DNA of 17,035 bases from Rhodobacter sp. (GTDB taxonomy: Bacteria; Pseudomonadota; Alphaproteobacteria; Rhodobacterales; Rhodobacteraceae), in assembly GCA_013824045.1 (NCBI GenBank), contig PNND01000043.1, positions 1 through 17,035 of the forward strand, read 5' to 3'. Under the pieces are notes generated by a model. It had not been told where the DNA came from. It ran no database searches and saw nothing but the letters and a program-made list of their open reading frames with translations. Both the position numbers and the translations under genes were made by a program. This document shows, in pieces, positions 6,313 through 14,655 of this stretch (positions within the stretch are counted from its first letter, which is position 1; each line of letters opens with the position of its first letter).

Positions 6313-7370
6313 TGGCGAAACCTGTGCGCCTGCTGATCCTCGGCACCGGGGGCATGGCCGCCAACCATGCCGAGGCCTTCGCCGCCATCCCTGGCGTCAC
6401 CCTTGTCGCGGGCGTGGACACCCGTCCCGCCCAGCTTGCCGCCTTCTGCGATCGCTTCGCCATTCCGAACCGCTTTGCCAACCTTGATGCGGCGCTGGCC
6501 TGGGGCGAATTCGACGCCGTCACCAATGTCACCCCCGATGCCGCGCATCACGCCACCACCCTGCCCCTGCTGGCGGCGGGAAAGCATGTGCTGTGCGAAA
6601 AGCCACTGGCCACCAATGCCGCCCACGCGGCAGAGATGGCGACTGCCGCCACAAGCGCGGGCGTGATTGCCATGGTGAATCTGAGCTATCGGAACGTTCC
6701 GGCTCTGCAAAAGGCGGCCGAGATGGTGGCCGCGGGCGCCATCGGCACGGTCCGGCATTTCGAGGCCTCCTATCTGCAAAGCTGGCTCACCCAGCCCGCA
6801 TGGGGCGCATGGAACGAACAGCCGCAATGGCTCTGGCGGTTGTCCACCGCGCATGGGTCAAAGGGCGTGCTGGGCGATGTGGGCATCCATATCCTTGATT
6901 TCGCGACCTTCGCCGCGGGGCTGGATGTGGCCGATATCTCCTGCCGGCTTGTCACCTTCGACAAGGCGCCCAGTGGCAGGGTGGGCGAATATGTGCTCGA
7001 TGCCAATGACAGCGCCACGATGCAGCTGCGGCTGACGAATGGCGCGCTTGGCACGATTGCAGCCACCCGTTTCGCCACCGGCCATCTGAACGATCTGCGC
7101 CTACGGCTTTACGGCGACAAGGGCGGGATCGAGGTCAGCTTCGAACGCGGCATCAGCCGCCTCTCGGCCTGCCTGCCCCCGGCGCTCGAAGCGGCGGAAT
7201 GGTCGGAAATCCCCTGCCCGCCTGTCCCCACCATCTATGACCGTTTCATCGCCGCCATCCGGGGCGAAGGCCCGGCCATCCCCGATTTCGCCCGCGCCGC
7301 ACGGCTGCAAACCCTACTGGACAGCGCCGAAGACTCCGCCGCCCGACAGGCCCTTTCCCTGCCCGTCTGA
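6312..7370 (+). CDS. Gfo/Idh/MocA-family NAD(P)-dependent oxidoreductase
   Basis: A 352-residue cytoplasmic dehydrogenase. The N-terminal Rossmann fold has LILGTGGMAANHAEAF (8-23) and GVDTRPAQL (34-42). The family signature CEKPLA (95-100) supplies the catalytic Lys97. The C-terminal domain has GDVGIHILDF (188-197), where Asp189, His193 and the following Asp196 mark the active site. Members oxidise or reduce sugars, inositols and related polyols; the particular substrate cannot be read from the sequence. The start overlaps the ThuA-like stop by one base (TGATG), so the two proteins probably act in one pathway, as ThuA and ThuB do. A hairpin 26 bases after the stop may end transcription. Confidence 0.9.
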   Translation: MAKPVRLLILGTGGMAANHAEAFAAIPGVTLVAGVDTRPAQLAAFCDRFAIPNRFANLDAALAWGEFDAVTNVTPDAAHHATTLPLLAAGKHVLCEKPLATNAAHAAEMATAATSAGVIAMVNLSYRNVPALQKAAEMVAAGAIGTVRHFEASYLQSWLTQPAWGAWNEQPQWLWRLSTAHGSKGVLGDVGIHILDFATFAAGLDVADISCRLVTFDKAPSGRVGEYVLDANDSATMQLRLTNGALGTIAATRFATGHLNDLRLRLYGDKGGIEVSFERGISRLSACLPPALEAAEWSEIPCPPVPTIYDRFIAAIRGEGPAIPDFARAARLQTLLDSAEDSAARQALSLPV

Positions 7371-7396
7371 CAGGGCCGCCACCTAGACCTCAGGCA

Positions 7397-7419
7397 GCCG
7401 GATGCATCGCGCATCCGGC
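7397..7419. terminator. Hairpin between converging operons
   Basis: GCCGGATGC (7397-7405) and GCATCCGGC (7411-7419) form a perfect 9-bp stem with a 5-base loop. It lies between the end of the oxidoreductase gene and the end of tadC, so it could act on both strands. There is no T-run on either side. Confidence 0.5.
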
Positions 7420-7450
7420 GGCACACAGGCGCAGAACAAACCTACACCCG

Positions 7451-7469
7451 CCCCGCCTTCAGCGCGGGG
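7451..7469 (-). terminator. Possible terminator of the tad cluster
   Basis: On the minus strand CCCCGC (7469-7464) pairs with GCGGGG (7456-7451) across a 7-base loop. It is followed by CGGGTGTAGGTTTGTTCT, a mildly T-rich stretch. It begins 16 bases after the tadC stop. Confidence 0.45.
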
Positions 7470-7484
7470 AATTTCCTCCCAAGG

Positions 7485-8459
7485 TCACTGCTGCGCCGCA
7501 TAGCGGAGCACCACTGGCCCGATGGTCACGATCAGAAGCGCGGGCATCATCAGCCCCGCCATCACCGCCGACATCAGCACCGGCAACCGGTTCGCCTTTT
7601 CCTGCGCCCGCAATTCCCGGCGCTGGCGCATGTCGGCGGAATAGGCCAGCAAGGCGCTGCTCATGCTGGTGCCAAAGCGCATCGATTGCATCACCACATT
7701 GACGAACCCATAAGCCTCGTCGATCCCCAACCGATCCGCCATGTCCCGATAGGTCGCCTCCCGGTCGCGCCCGGCAAGGATCTCTTTCTGCACGACATGG
7801 AATTCGGTGCAGATGTCGGGGGCCACTTCCATCAACTCATCCCCCACACGCGCCAGCGCCGCATCAAAGGCCAGCCCGGCCTCGACCCCGACCTGCAACA
7901 GATCCAGCGTATTGGGGAAGGACAGCTCGATCCGCGTCCGCCGCTCACCCGCGCGCGCCGCCAGCCAGAGGCTTGGCCCGTAAAAGCCAACTGTCAGGAT
8001 CAACGCACACAGGAGCAACACCTGCTGCAGACCAAGCGGTGGCAACCGCGCCGTCACGGCGACGGGCAGATGCAGCGCGGTCGGGAACAAATACACGACC
8101 GCAAGGATCAAGGGCAAACCAACCCCAACCCCAAAGCGGATCAGGTTGAACAGGATCGCCGCATTCGGCGCGCGGAACCCGGCATGGGCCAGATCGCGCC
8201 GCAGCTTGCTGCGCTCCTGCGACGAACTGGGAACAAAGACCCGGTCCAGCACGCCATCCGCGGCCTCCACCTCGCGCAGCAGCGGGGTCGCCGATCCCTC
8301 ACTGCCCCGCAACCGGCGCAAGACATGGGCGCGGTTGCGGTCTCGGATCACAATCACCGCCGCAAGGCCCAGCAAAAGCAGGCCAAACACAAAGACGCCC
8401 GCCACCAGCACGATCGGCGAGACCCCGCTTTTCAGGATGATCGTTTCCAGCCAGACCAT
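7485..8459 (-). CDS. tadC: Tad pilus inner-membrane platform protein TadC
   Basis: A 324-residue member of the type II secretion F (GspF/T2SSF) family. Membrane segments are visible near 13-38, 103-126, 145-168 and 296-318. The T2SSF domain lies at about 183-310 (LSFPNTLDLLQVGVEAGL at 179-196). TadC pairs with TadB as the platform on which the CpaF ATPase drives Flp pilin assembly. It is last in the cluster, 15 bases after tadB, with GGGAGGGAG before its ATG. It is told apart from TadB by order and by the tadB-tadC arrangement typical of tad loci. No tadD (TPR lipoprotein), which often follows tadC, is found before the converging operon. Confidence 0.88.
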   Translation of the reverse strand: MVWLETIILKSGVSPIVLVAGVFVFGLLLLGLAAVIVIRDRNRAHVLRRLRGSEGSATPLLREVEAADGVLDRVFVPSSSQERSKLRRDLAHAGFRAPNAAILFNLIRFGVGVGLPLILAVVYLFPTALHLPVAVTARLPPLGLQQVLLLCALILTVGFYGPSLWLAARAGERRTRIELSFPNTLDLLQVGVEAGLAFDAALARVGDELMEVAPDICTEFHVVQKEILAGRDREATYRDMADRLGIDEAYGFVNVVMQSMRFGTSMSSALLAYSADMRQRRELRAQEKANRLPVLMSAVMAGLMMPALLIVTIGPVVLRYAAQQ

Positions 8460-8474
8460 GACACTCCCTCCCGT

Positions 8475-9428
8475 TCAGATCTTGAACGACACCAGTTTCA
8501 TCATGACCAGCGCATTGGTCACGATCAGGCCGACGGCCACCGCCGCCAGCGGCAGGAACATCGGATCATCGACGACACCGCCGTAATATTCCGGCGTGAT
8601 GATCGAGTTCAGACCCACCATCAGAAAGGGGATACAGGACAGGATCAGCGCCGATATGCGGCCTTCGGCCGACATCGCCTTGATCTTACGCCGCATCATG
8701 GCCCGCCCCCGGATCACCTGCGACAGCAGGGTCAAGACCCGCCCCAGATTGCCGCCCGTCCCGTGCTGGATCGCCACGCTGGCTGCCAGATAGCGGTAAT
8801 CCTCGGTCGGCACGCGCTCCGATAGCTTCCGTATGGCGACGACCAGTTCATCGCCATAGGAAATCTGATCCACCACGATGCCGAACTCCGTCGCGATCGG
8901 ATCCTGCATCGACTCGGCCACCGTCCGGATCGAAGCGCTCAGCGGGTATCCCGACCGCAGGCTTCGCGCCATAAGGTCCAGCGCATCGGGAAGCTGTTCC
9001 ACCAGCCGCGCCCGGCGCGCATCTCGGATGCCCAGCAAGACAAGGGTCGGCCCCCCGAACGCCACCGCCAAAGCCAGCGGAAACACCGCAGGCCCCGGCA
9101 AGAACTGGCTCGCCACCGCCGATATCAGCAGGCAGCCCGCCCCCATCCCCGCCAGCCACAGCGCAGGCTGCACCGGCAGCCCTGCCTCGGACAGCAGCCC
9201 TTCCAACTCGCGCCACCCCGGTATCGGAGAGGCCGTTCGCTGAGGCGTCAAAAGGTCCAGCCGTTCATTCAACCCCTGCCCGGCGGCGATCATCCGCATC
9301 CGGCGCGACCGCGCCTCGCCCGTCGTTTCGCGCCGGGAAAGCAGTTGGCGCACCCCTTCCATCAACAGGATGACGCCAAGGAACACGCCCCCCATCAACA
9401 GGTATTCCGGATTGATCTGCGACAGCAT
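8475..9428 (-). CDS. tadB: Tad pilus inner-membrane platform protein TadB
   Basis: A 317-residue T2SSF-family membrane protein. Hydrophobic segments are near 9-25, 90-108, 113-135, 258-276 and 288-310. The T2SSF domain lies at about 143-270, with LPDALDLMARSLRSGYPL (145-162) and HGTGGNLGRVL (218-228). It partners TadC at the inner membrane and engages the motor ATPase CpaF, encoded directly upstream with a 9-base gap. An AGGGA stretch precedes the ATG. Tight spacing shows it belongs to the same transcript as cpaF and tadC. Confidence 0.9.
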   Translation of the reverse strand: MLSQINPEYLLMGGVFLGVILLMEGVRQLLSRRETTGEARSRRMRMIAAGQGLNERLDLLTPQRTASPIPGWRELEGLLSEAGLPVQPALWLAGMGAGCLLISAVASQFLPGPAVFPLALAVAFGGPTLVLLGIRDARRARLVEQLPDALDLMARSLRSGYPLSASIRTVAESMQDPIATEFGIVVDQISYGDELVVAIRKLSERVPTEDYRYLAASVAIQHGTGGNLGRVLTLLSQVIRGRAMMRRKIKAMSAEGRISALILSCIPFLMVGLNSIITPEYYGGVVDDPMFLPLAAVAVGLIVTNALVMMKLVSFKI

Positions 9429-9437
9429 GATGCGTCC

Positions 9438-10844
9438 CTATACCCCTTCGGCGAAGATCTCGGCGGCAAGGCTGAAGCCGGATGCCTCCAGCCGCTCGGC
9501 GAATTTCGGGCGAATGCCAGTCGCGGCGAACCCGCCCAGAATGGTGCCATCCGACGCCCGCCCTGTCTGACGAAAGCGATAGATGTCCTGCATGCTGATA
9601 ACGTCGCCTTCCATCCCGGTGATCTCAGACACCGAAATCACCCGCCGCGATCCGTCAGGCAGACGCGCAAGCTGCAGCACAACGTTGATCCCGGATGCAA
9701 CCTGCTGGCGCACCACGGAAAGCGGCATATCCGCCCCCATCATCGCCACCATCTGCTCCAGCCGCGACAGCGCATCCCGCGCCGTATTGGCGTGGATCGT
9801 CGTCATCGACCCGTCATGGCCGGTGTTCATCGCCTGCAGCATGTCAAAGGCCTCGGTGCCGCGCACCTCGCCCACGATGATCCGGTCCGGCCGCATCCGC
9901 AGGGCGTTGCGCACCAGATCGCGCTGGGTGACAGCGGCCGCCCCTTCCAGATTGGCGGGGCGCGTTTCCAGCCGGACCACATGTTCCTGCCGCAGCTGCA
10001 ATTCGGCCGCATCCTCGATCGTCACGATCCGCTGGCGCGGGTCGATGAAGCTGGACAGAGCATTCAGCATCGTGGTCTTGCCCGATCCGGTGCCCCCCGA
10101 AATCAGGATGTTCAACCGCGATTCCACCAAGGCCATCAACACCCGGACGGCCTGTTCCGACAGCGCGCCGCGTTCCACCAGCCGATCCAGCGTCAGCGGA
10201 TCGCGTGAAAACTTGCGGATCGAAAGCGTCGGCCCGTCAATCGCACAAGGGCGAATAATCGCGTTCACCCGGCTGCCATCTTCCAGCCGCGCATCCACCC
10301 AAGGCTGGCTTTCATCCACCCGCCGCCCCACCCGGCTCACGATCTTGTCGATGATCCGCAGCAGATGCCGTTCGTCGCGAAACTGCACCGGCACGCGCTC
10401 CAGCAGCCCGTCGCGTTCCACATAGACATTGCGATAGGAATTCACGAGCACATCCGCCACGCTGGGATCGGCCAGCAAAGGCTCCAGCGGGCCAAGCCCC
10501 ATCACCTCATCCAGAAGTTCATCGGTCAGCTTTTCGGCGTCCTCCGCCCGCATCGGGCGGTTCTCGGTAGCCAGAAAATCCTGCACCAGCGCGCCGATCT
10601 CGGCCTTCAACTCCGACCGTTCGACCCGGTCCAGCACCGATAGGTTCAACCGGCTCAGCAACACCTCATGCAACCGCGACTTCAAATCAAGCCGCGCGCG
10701 CAGCGTCGCATCCACCGCGTTCAGACGGTGCTGTGTCGCCACAGCCGCCTTGTCAGGCACCACCCGCAACGCCCCGGATACCGGCTCGTGCCGCGATGCT
10801 TCGGCTTTGGCTTCTGCGCGCCTGCTGACAAAATCCCTGAACAT
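9438..10844 (-). CDS. cpaF: Tad pilus motor ATPase CpaF/TadA
   Basis: A 468-residue cytoplasmic ATPase of the type II/IV secretion (GspE/VirB11) superfamily. It powers pilus assembly, and in some tad systems also retraction. Motifs in order are Walker [10 protein letters not shown] (250-258; Lys256), the Asp box [12 protein letters not shown] (273-284), Walker [15 protein letters not shown] (321-334; Glu326) and the His box TTIHAN (348-353). All key residues are present. An N-terminal region of about 110 residues, typical of CpaF, precedes the ATPase core. The ATG at 10844 has GGGAGA upstream. It sits between cpaE and tadB in the order conserved across alphaproteobacterial tad loci. Confidence 0.95.
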   Translation of the reverse strand: MFRDFVSRRAEAKAEASRHEPVSGALRVVPDKAAVATQHRLNAVDATLRARLDLKSRLHEVLLSRLNLSVLDRVERSELKAEIGALVQDFLATENRPMRAEDAEKLTDELLDEVMGLGPLEPLLADPSVADVLVNSYRNVYVERDGLLERVPVQFRDERHLLRIIDKIVSRVGRRVDESQPWVDARLEDGSRVNAIIRPCAIDGPTLSIRKFSRDPLTLDRLVERGALSEQAVRVLMALVESRLNILISGGTGSGKTTMLNALSSFIDPRQRIVTIEDAAELQLRQEHVVRLETRPANLEGAAAVTQRDLVRNALRMRPDRIIVGEVRGTEAFDMLQAMNTGHDGSMTTIHANTARDALSRLEQMVAMMGADMPLSVVRQQVASGINVVLQLARLPDGSRRVISVSEITGMEGDVISMQDIYRFRQTGRASDGTILGGFAATGIRPKFAERLEASGFSLAAEIFAEGV

Positions 10845-10889
10845 CGCATTATCTCCCGTTTTGGTTGGGTTGGGCGGACAGCAGGGCCA

Positions 10890-11909
10890 TCATTGCAGCC
10901 CTCCAACGATCTTGCGGATGCCGCGCGACCAGGCGCCGCTTGGCTGCATCTTCAGCAAGGGCTCCCCCCGATCCAACGCCAGCCGCGCCCGCTTCGGATC
11001 AAAGGCCAGCCAATGCCGCAGCGGTTGATCCAGCACGGTCGCGATCTCGCGCTGAACCCGTCCGGCAAGGAACGGCTTCTTCTCGCGCCCCACGACGATC
11101 TCGATCCGCAGCTCCGGCGCATCTTCCCGGAACGTGTCCAGAATCCGCTTGGCACAGTCGATCGAGGTGACGGCCAGATCGGTCACCATGAACACCCGCT
11201 CGGCCCGGCGCAGCAGCGGCTCCAGCCAGTCCACCAAGGCAGGCGGCAGATCGACCACCACCGCGTCATGGCTGGCCAACATGGCCTCGATGATGGATTG
11301 CACCCGCGTCGCATCCAGCGCATCCAGCGGCACCGGATGGCGCGGCGCAGGCAGGACCGACAACCCGCTCTCATGCGATTGCAACGCGGCCCGCACCGCG
11401 TGAAGATCGGGCTCGTAATCGAGCTGCGCCAGCGCCAGCAGTCCGCCCTTGTCCACCAGATCAAGGCTGCTGCCCACAGTGCCGAACTGCAGATCGAAAT
11501 CGACAATCGCCACACGCTGTTTGGTCTTCTGCCCCGCCTGACAAAGCCCGACCGCCAGATTGACCGCAAAGGTCGTGGCCCCGACACCACCGCGCGAACG
11601 TGACACCAGATACAGCCGTCCCCGGCTGCGCGGCGCAGGCTCTGCGGGCGGCTCCATAACCGCCTGCTCCACCACCCTCTCGATCGTTGCGGGCGCGGTC
11701 TCGACAGGGGCAGGGCTTTCCGCCGGCTGCACCGGCATCGGGTTCACCCGTGGCATCGCACCCGCCTCGCGGCTCTGGCCTTTGGCCACGTCCAACTGGG
11801 CGCGGTGCAGCGCCAGCGGGATCACCGCATCATGCGTCCCGTCCATCTCATGCTGTGGGGGCCTGTCCCGTTCCGCGCGGCTGGTCCTGAAAAAGAGGCT
11901 GTCATTCAT
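10890..11909 (-). CDS. cpaE: Tad pilus localisation ATPase CpaE/TadZ (MinD/ParA-like)
   Basis: A 339-residue MinD/ParA-like protein. CpaE/TadZ places the pilus machine in the cell and helps recruit other Tad proteins. The first 95 residues look disordered and Pro/Glu-rich, without the full receiver-like domain seen in many CpaE proteins. The ATPase fold starts near 98 with a deviant Walker A, SRGGVGATT (105-113), where the usual P-loop lysine is replaced by alanine. The A'-like segment VAIVDFDLQFG (133-143; Asp137, Asp139) and VVVDLPPALVDWL follow. Such P-loop deviations are known in CpaE/TadZ. AGGAGA lies before the ATG. It follows a TadE-like gene by 21 bases and precedes cpaF by 45. Confidence 0.9.
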   Translation of the reverse strand: MNDSLFFRTSRAERDRPPQHEMDGTHDAVIPLALHRAQLDVAKGQSREAGAMPRVNPMPVQPAESPAPVETAPATIERVVEQAVMEPPAEPAPRSRGRLYLVSRSRGGVGATTFAVNLAVGLCQAGQKTKQRVAIVDFDLQFGTVGSSLDLVDKGGLLALAQLDYEPDLHAVRAALQSHESGLSVLPAPRHPVPLDALDATRVQSIIEAMLASHDAVVVDLPPALVDWLEPLLRRAERVFMVTDLAVTSIDCAKRILDTFREDAPELRIEIVVGREKKPFLAGRVQREIATVLDQPLRHWLAFDPKRARLALDRGEPLLKMQPSGAWSRGIRKIVGGLQ

Positions 11910-11930
11910 CTTGATCTCCTGTCTCTTTCC

Positions 11931-12575
11931 CTACCCGGCTGTGCCCAGCGCCAGGTCCTCGCCCGGCACTGAAATCGACATCCGGGGCAGCGGTAGGTTC
12001 GCGCCCAAAGTCGTTTGTTGGCCCGTGATCGGCGTGATCATGCGCCCCAGATTGGACACGAAGACGAATTCCAACCCTTGCAAATCAACCGTCACCATCG
12101 GCACATAAGGCCCGCCCAGAAACCCGAGGTTCGGGTCAAAGCTATAGGTGAACCGCAGGTTTCCTACGGTCGCCCCGGCGGGCAGCAGCGGGCGGATCTG
12201 GGCAAAGATCTCGGCACTGGTCGTATTGGCGCTGACACCGGAACAGACCGCAGGCCCCGGATTGGCGCAGACATTCGCCCCTGCCCGGCACAGGGTGCCG
12301 AAGCTGATCGAAGACCCCGCCACCCCGCGGCTGTTCAGGGCCGGCACCCCCGCACAGACCGGCGGGCGCACCGCCGCGATGCGCGCCGCAACCTGCGTGG
12401 CCTTCTGCGCCGCCGCCCAAGTATGGGCCAGACGCCCAAAATCGATGATCGCAAACAGCAAAAGCAGGAAGAACAGCACCACCACGGCAAATTCAACCAG
12501 CGTCGCGCCGCTTTCATCGCGGGCAAAGCGGCGCAGGCGGGCAGAGCGGTAAAGGCGGGCGCGAAGCGGGGTCAT
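11931..12575 (-). CDS. TadE-like pseudopilin (second of the cluster)
   Basis: A 214-residue TadE-family protein. A short basic cytoplasmic head (RRFARDESG, 15-23) is followed by the prepilin-like motif G23-ATLVEF with Glu at mature position 5. One long hydrophobic helix (29-46) comes next, then a periplasmic domain. TadV-type peptidase would cut after Gly23. The periplasmic part has four cysteines between about 74 and 115, an even number suited to disulfides. TadE and TadF are minor pseudopilins needed for fibre assembly; which of the two this is cannot be decided. The ATG overlaps the preceding gene's TGA by four bases (ATGA), so translation is coupled. Confidence 0.8.
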   Translation of the reverse strand: MTPLRARLYRSARLRRFARDESGATLVEFAVVVLFFLLLLFAIIDFGRLAHTWAAAQKATQVAARIAAVRPPVCAGVPALNSRGVAGSSISFGTLCRAGANVCANPGPAVCSGVSANTTSAEIFAQIRPLLPAGATVGNLRFTYSFDPNLGFLGGPYVPMVTVDLQGLEFVFVSNLGRMITPITGQQTTLGANLPLPRMSISVPGEDLALGTAG

Positions 12576-13075
12576 AATCCGTACACCCTCGCCTGTTCCT
12601 CGATGCGCGTCGTAACGTTCGCAGCATCCGTTCCCGCCAACCGGGTCAGCACCAGATGCAGCGGCAGGAACATCCGCAGATCCGCCGATACCGTCACCAC
12701 CGGAACTTGAGGCTGCCGCAATCCCGCATCCGCCACACAGCTGAGGCTCGTCACCACGCTCAGCAATTCGGCATCCCGGCCGAACACGCTGTCGCCGCCG
12801 CCCGCGCCTTCGACGATGTCGAACAGCGCCGCATCAAAACCGCTCAACGTCCCACCGGTTTCACAAATGTCGCCCGGTGCCACGCGCGCCAGATAGCGCG
12901 TCGCCTCATGCACCCCCGCCGTCGCGGCCTGATAGGACCACATCAGCCGCAGCCCATCGATGCTGAGATAGCTCACCAGAATCATCAGCGGCAAAGCCAG
13001 CGCGAACTCGACAAGCGCCGCACCCGAGCGGTCCTGAGCAAAGCGGCGGATGTGGGGAAAAATCGCCATGCCCAT
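12572..13075 (-). CDS. tadE: TadE-like pseudopilin (first of the cluster)
   Basis: A 167-residue TadE-family protein with the same N-terminal plan as its neighbour: basic head RRFAQDRSG (10-18), cleavage-type motif G18-AALVEF with Glu at mature position 5, one hydrophobic helix (24-40), then a periplasmic domain with two cysteines (DIC and LSC). It would be processed by a TadV-type peptidase and act as a minor pseudopilin. The ATG at 13075 shares TGATG with the upstream stop and is preferred; GTG 13078 or ATG 13069 are possible. It overlaps genes on both sides, so tadG-like, tadE and the second tadE-like gene form one coupled translation block. Confidence 0.82.
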   Translation of the reverse strand: MGMAIFPHIRRFAQDRSGAALVEFALALPLMILVSYLSIDGLRLMWSYQAATAGVHEATRYLARVAPGDICETGGTLSGFDAALFDIVEGAGGGDSVFGRDAELLSVVTSLSCVADAGLRQPQVPVVTVSADLRMFLPLHLVLTRLAGTDAANVTTRIEEQARVYGL

Positions 13076-14577
13076 CACCGATACAACTGCACGATTTCGC
13101 GGTAGGTCCCCACCGTCGCACCGGAGCCAAGGCCCCCCGCGCTGCGGATCACCTCAACCATGATCTCGGCATCCTCGCCGCCCCCCGGCGCGGCGACCGG
13201 TTCGGTCATGAACAGCTGGACATATTCCAGCGGCACCACATTGCTCGTGCTGCCCTGAATGTTGTTCGCCGCACAGTCGACGGCTGCGGCAACCACCGTC
13301 CTGCGGTCCGGGTCGCTGGTAGGGCCCAGCGCATGGCATTGCGGTGCCCCGGTTTCCTGCCTGCCCGGCAGCGGCACGTTGTTCGGTGCGGTCCGGCTGC
13401 GCGCAGCGGCAATCTCGGCCAGATACATCGCATAGCGTGTGCTGGTCGCGCTGGTCCCGGCTGGATAAATGCCATTATGGTTCATCGCCACATAGGCGGC
13501 GCGGTTCCAGTTGCCATCCCCAAACCGCCCACAGCTGCCCGAAGCGATGCAGGTGTCACGCGGCAAACGCATGGCGTCTGACACTTCCACATTGTTGCCC
13601 CGGCAGGCCGGGCGCGGCGCGTTTCCGTTGCCCGGCCGCCTTGGAAGGGTGCCCTGCACGGTGTTCGGTGCCGGGCGATAGGCGGGATTGTTGCGCAGGT
13701 TTTGCATGGACCCGCTGAAATGATCAAAGCGGGTGTTGAACGCCTCGGCCAATCCGACGCGTTGGCCCGTCAGGGTGCTGACCCCCTGATCGGTACGGAT
13801 GCAGGCCGTCACCGCCCGCTCGGCCCCGACGAGGCAGCGATAAAGTTGCGCGCCATTTTCGCTGGCGCAGGGGCCTTCGGTATCGGTCGGCAGGCTTGAC
13901 GGATCAAGAAAGCCGAAATTCCCCGGCCCCCAAGCCGCGCCCTGCCCGCCCGAGCGCAGCACGATCTGATCGCCGCGATTTGCATCCGCTCTCCAGCCAG
14001 CCGGCACACAGAACATCAATGGGGTGACATCGCAGGCATAGGCGGCAGGCCCCGCCGTCGCCGTGGCGGCAATATCGACATCCGACGTCATCGCATCGCC
14101 ACGCAGGGTCGAGGCGACCGCGGCAAAGGGCGTGGGCACTGTGGCCGTCGCGACCGTCACACGCACAAAGCGCGCCAGACGTGCATCGGTTGTGGTGGCC
14201 GTGGCGGCAGCCGTGTCACTGCCCGGAAGCGTTGTCAGAAAGGCCAGCTGGAAATCCGCCGCCCCGCCCAGCGCGCGATCCCCGGCGGCAAAGGTCTGCC
14301 AGTCCCGGATCAGACGATCGGCAGCCACTCTTGCGCGGGTGATCGCATCCGTCCGCCCGTCCAATTCGCCCGCCGCGGCAAGCGCCACCTGATCGGCATA
14401 GGATTGCATCTCGCTCTGGGTGCTGGCCACGCGGCCGAAATCCACGGCAAGCGCCAAAAAGCCGAAGGCCACCGCCAGAAACATCCCCCACAGCACCAGC
14501 ACGGCACCGCCCTCATCCGCAGCAAAGCGGCGCAGGCAGCTTGGCATCCGGGGAAAGGGGCAGCGCAGGCGGGACAT
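13075..14577 (-). CDS. tadG: TadG-like pilus assembly protein
   Basis: A 500-residue protein with one N-terminal membrane helix (25-44) behind a basic head (RRFAADEGG) and a large periplasmic or surface part. The head matches those of the two TadE proteins, but the residue at the TadE Glu+5 position is Leu29, so processing as a pseudopilin is doubtful. The region after the helix (VDFGRVASTQSEMQSYADQV, 44-63) is typical of TadG and its Flp-associated relatives. The C-terminal two thirds is rich in Gly, Asn and Thr and holds ten cysteines, which suggests a disulfide-braced secreted domain. TadG is usually thought to anchor or tip the fibre; this is family knowledge. GAGGT precedes the ATG at 14577. 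Confidence 0.78.
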   Translation of the reverse strand: MSRLRCPFPRMPSCLRRFAADEGGAVLVLWGMFLAVAFGFLALAVDFGRVASTQSEMQSYADQVALAAAGELDGRTDAITRARVAADRLIRDWQTFAAGDRALGGAADFQLAFLTTLPGSDTAAATATTTDARLARFVRVTVATATVPTPFAAVASTLRGDAMTSDVDIAATATAGPAAYACDVTPLMFCVPAGWRADANRGDQIVLRSGGQGAAWGPGNFGFLDPSSLPTDTEGPCASENGAQLYRCLVGAERAVTACIRTDQGVSTLTGQRVGLAEAFNTRFDHFSGSMQNLRNNPAYRPAPNTVQGTLPRRPGNGNAPRPACRGNNVEVSDAMRLPRDTCIASGSCGRFGDGNWNRAAYVAMNHNGIYPAGTSATSTRYAMYLAEIAAARSRTAPNNVPLPGRQETGAPQCHALGPTSDPDRRTVVAAAVDCAANNIQGSTSNVVPLEYVQLFMTEPVAAPGGGEDAEIMVEVIRSAGGLGSGATVGTYREIVQLYR

Positions 14578-14601
14578 GGCGGTATCACCTCGTTTGGCTT
14601 T

Positions 14602-14611
14602 GGGGGGGGGG
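14602..14611. repeat. Ten-base homopolymer upstream of tadG
   Basis: A run of ten G on the plus strand (ten C in the tadG mRNA) lies 24 bases before the tadG ATG, in the gap 14578-14655 between cpaB and tadG. The gap also holds a 5-bp hairpin CTGTC/GACAG (14635-14650) just after the cpaB stop. Confidence 0.85.
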
Positions 14612-14655
14612 CGGCTAGGGGCGGGCTTTGCGGCCTGTCTGACGCGACAGAAAGG

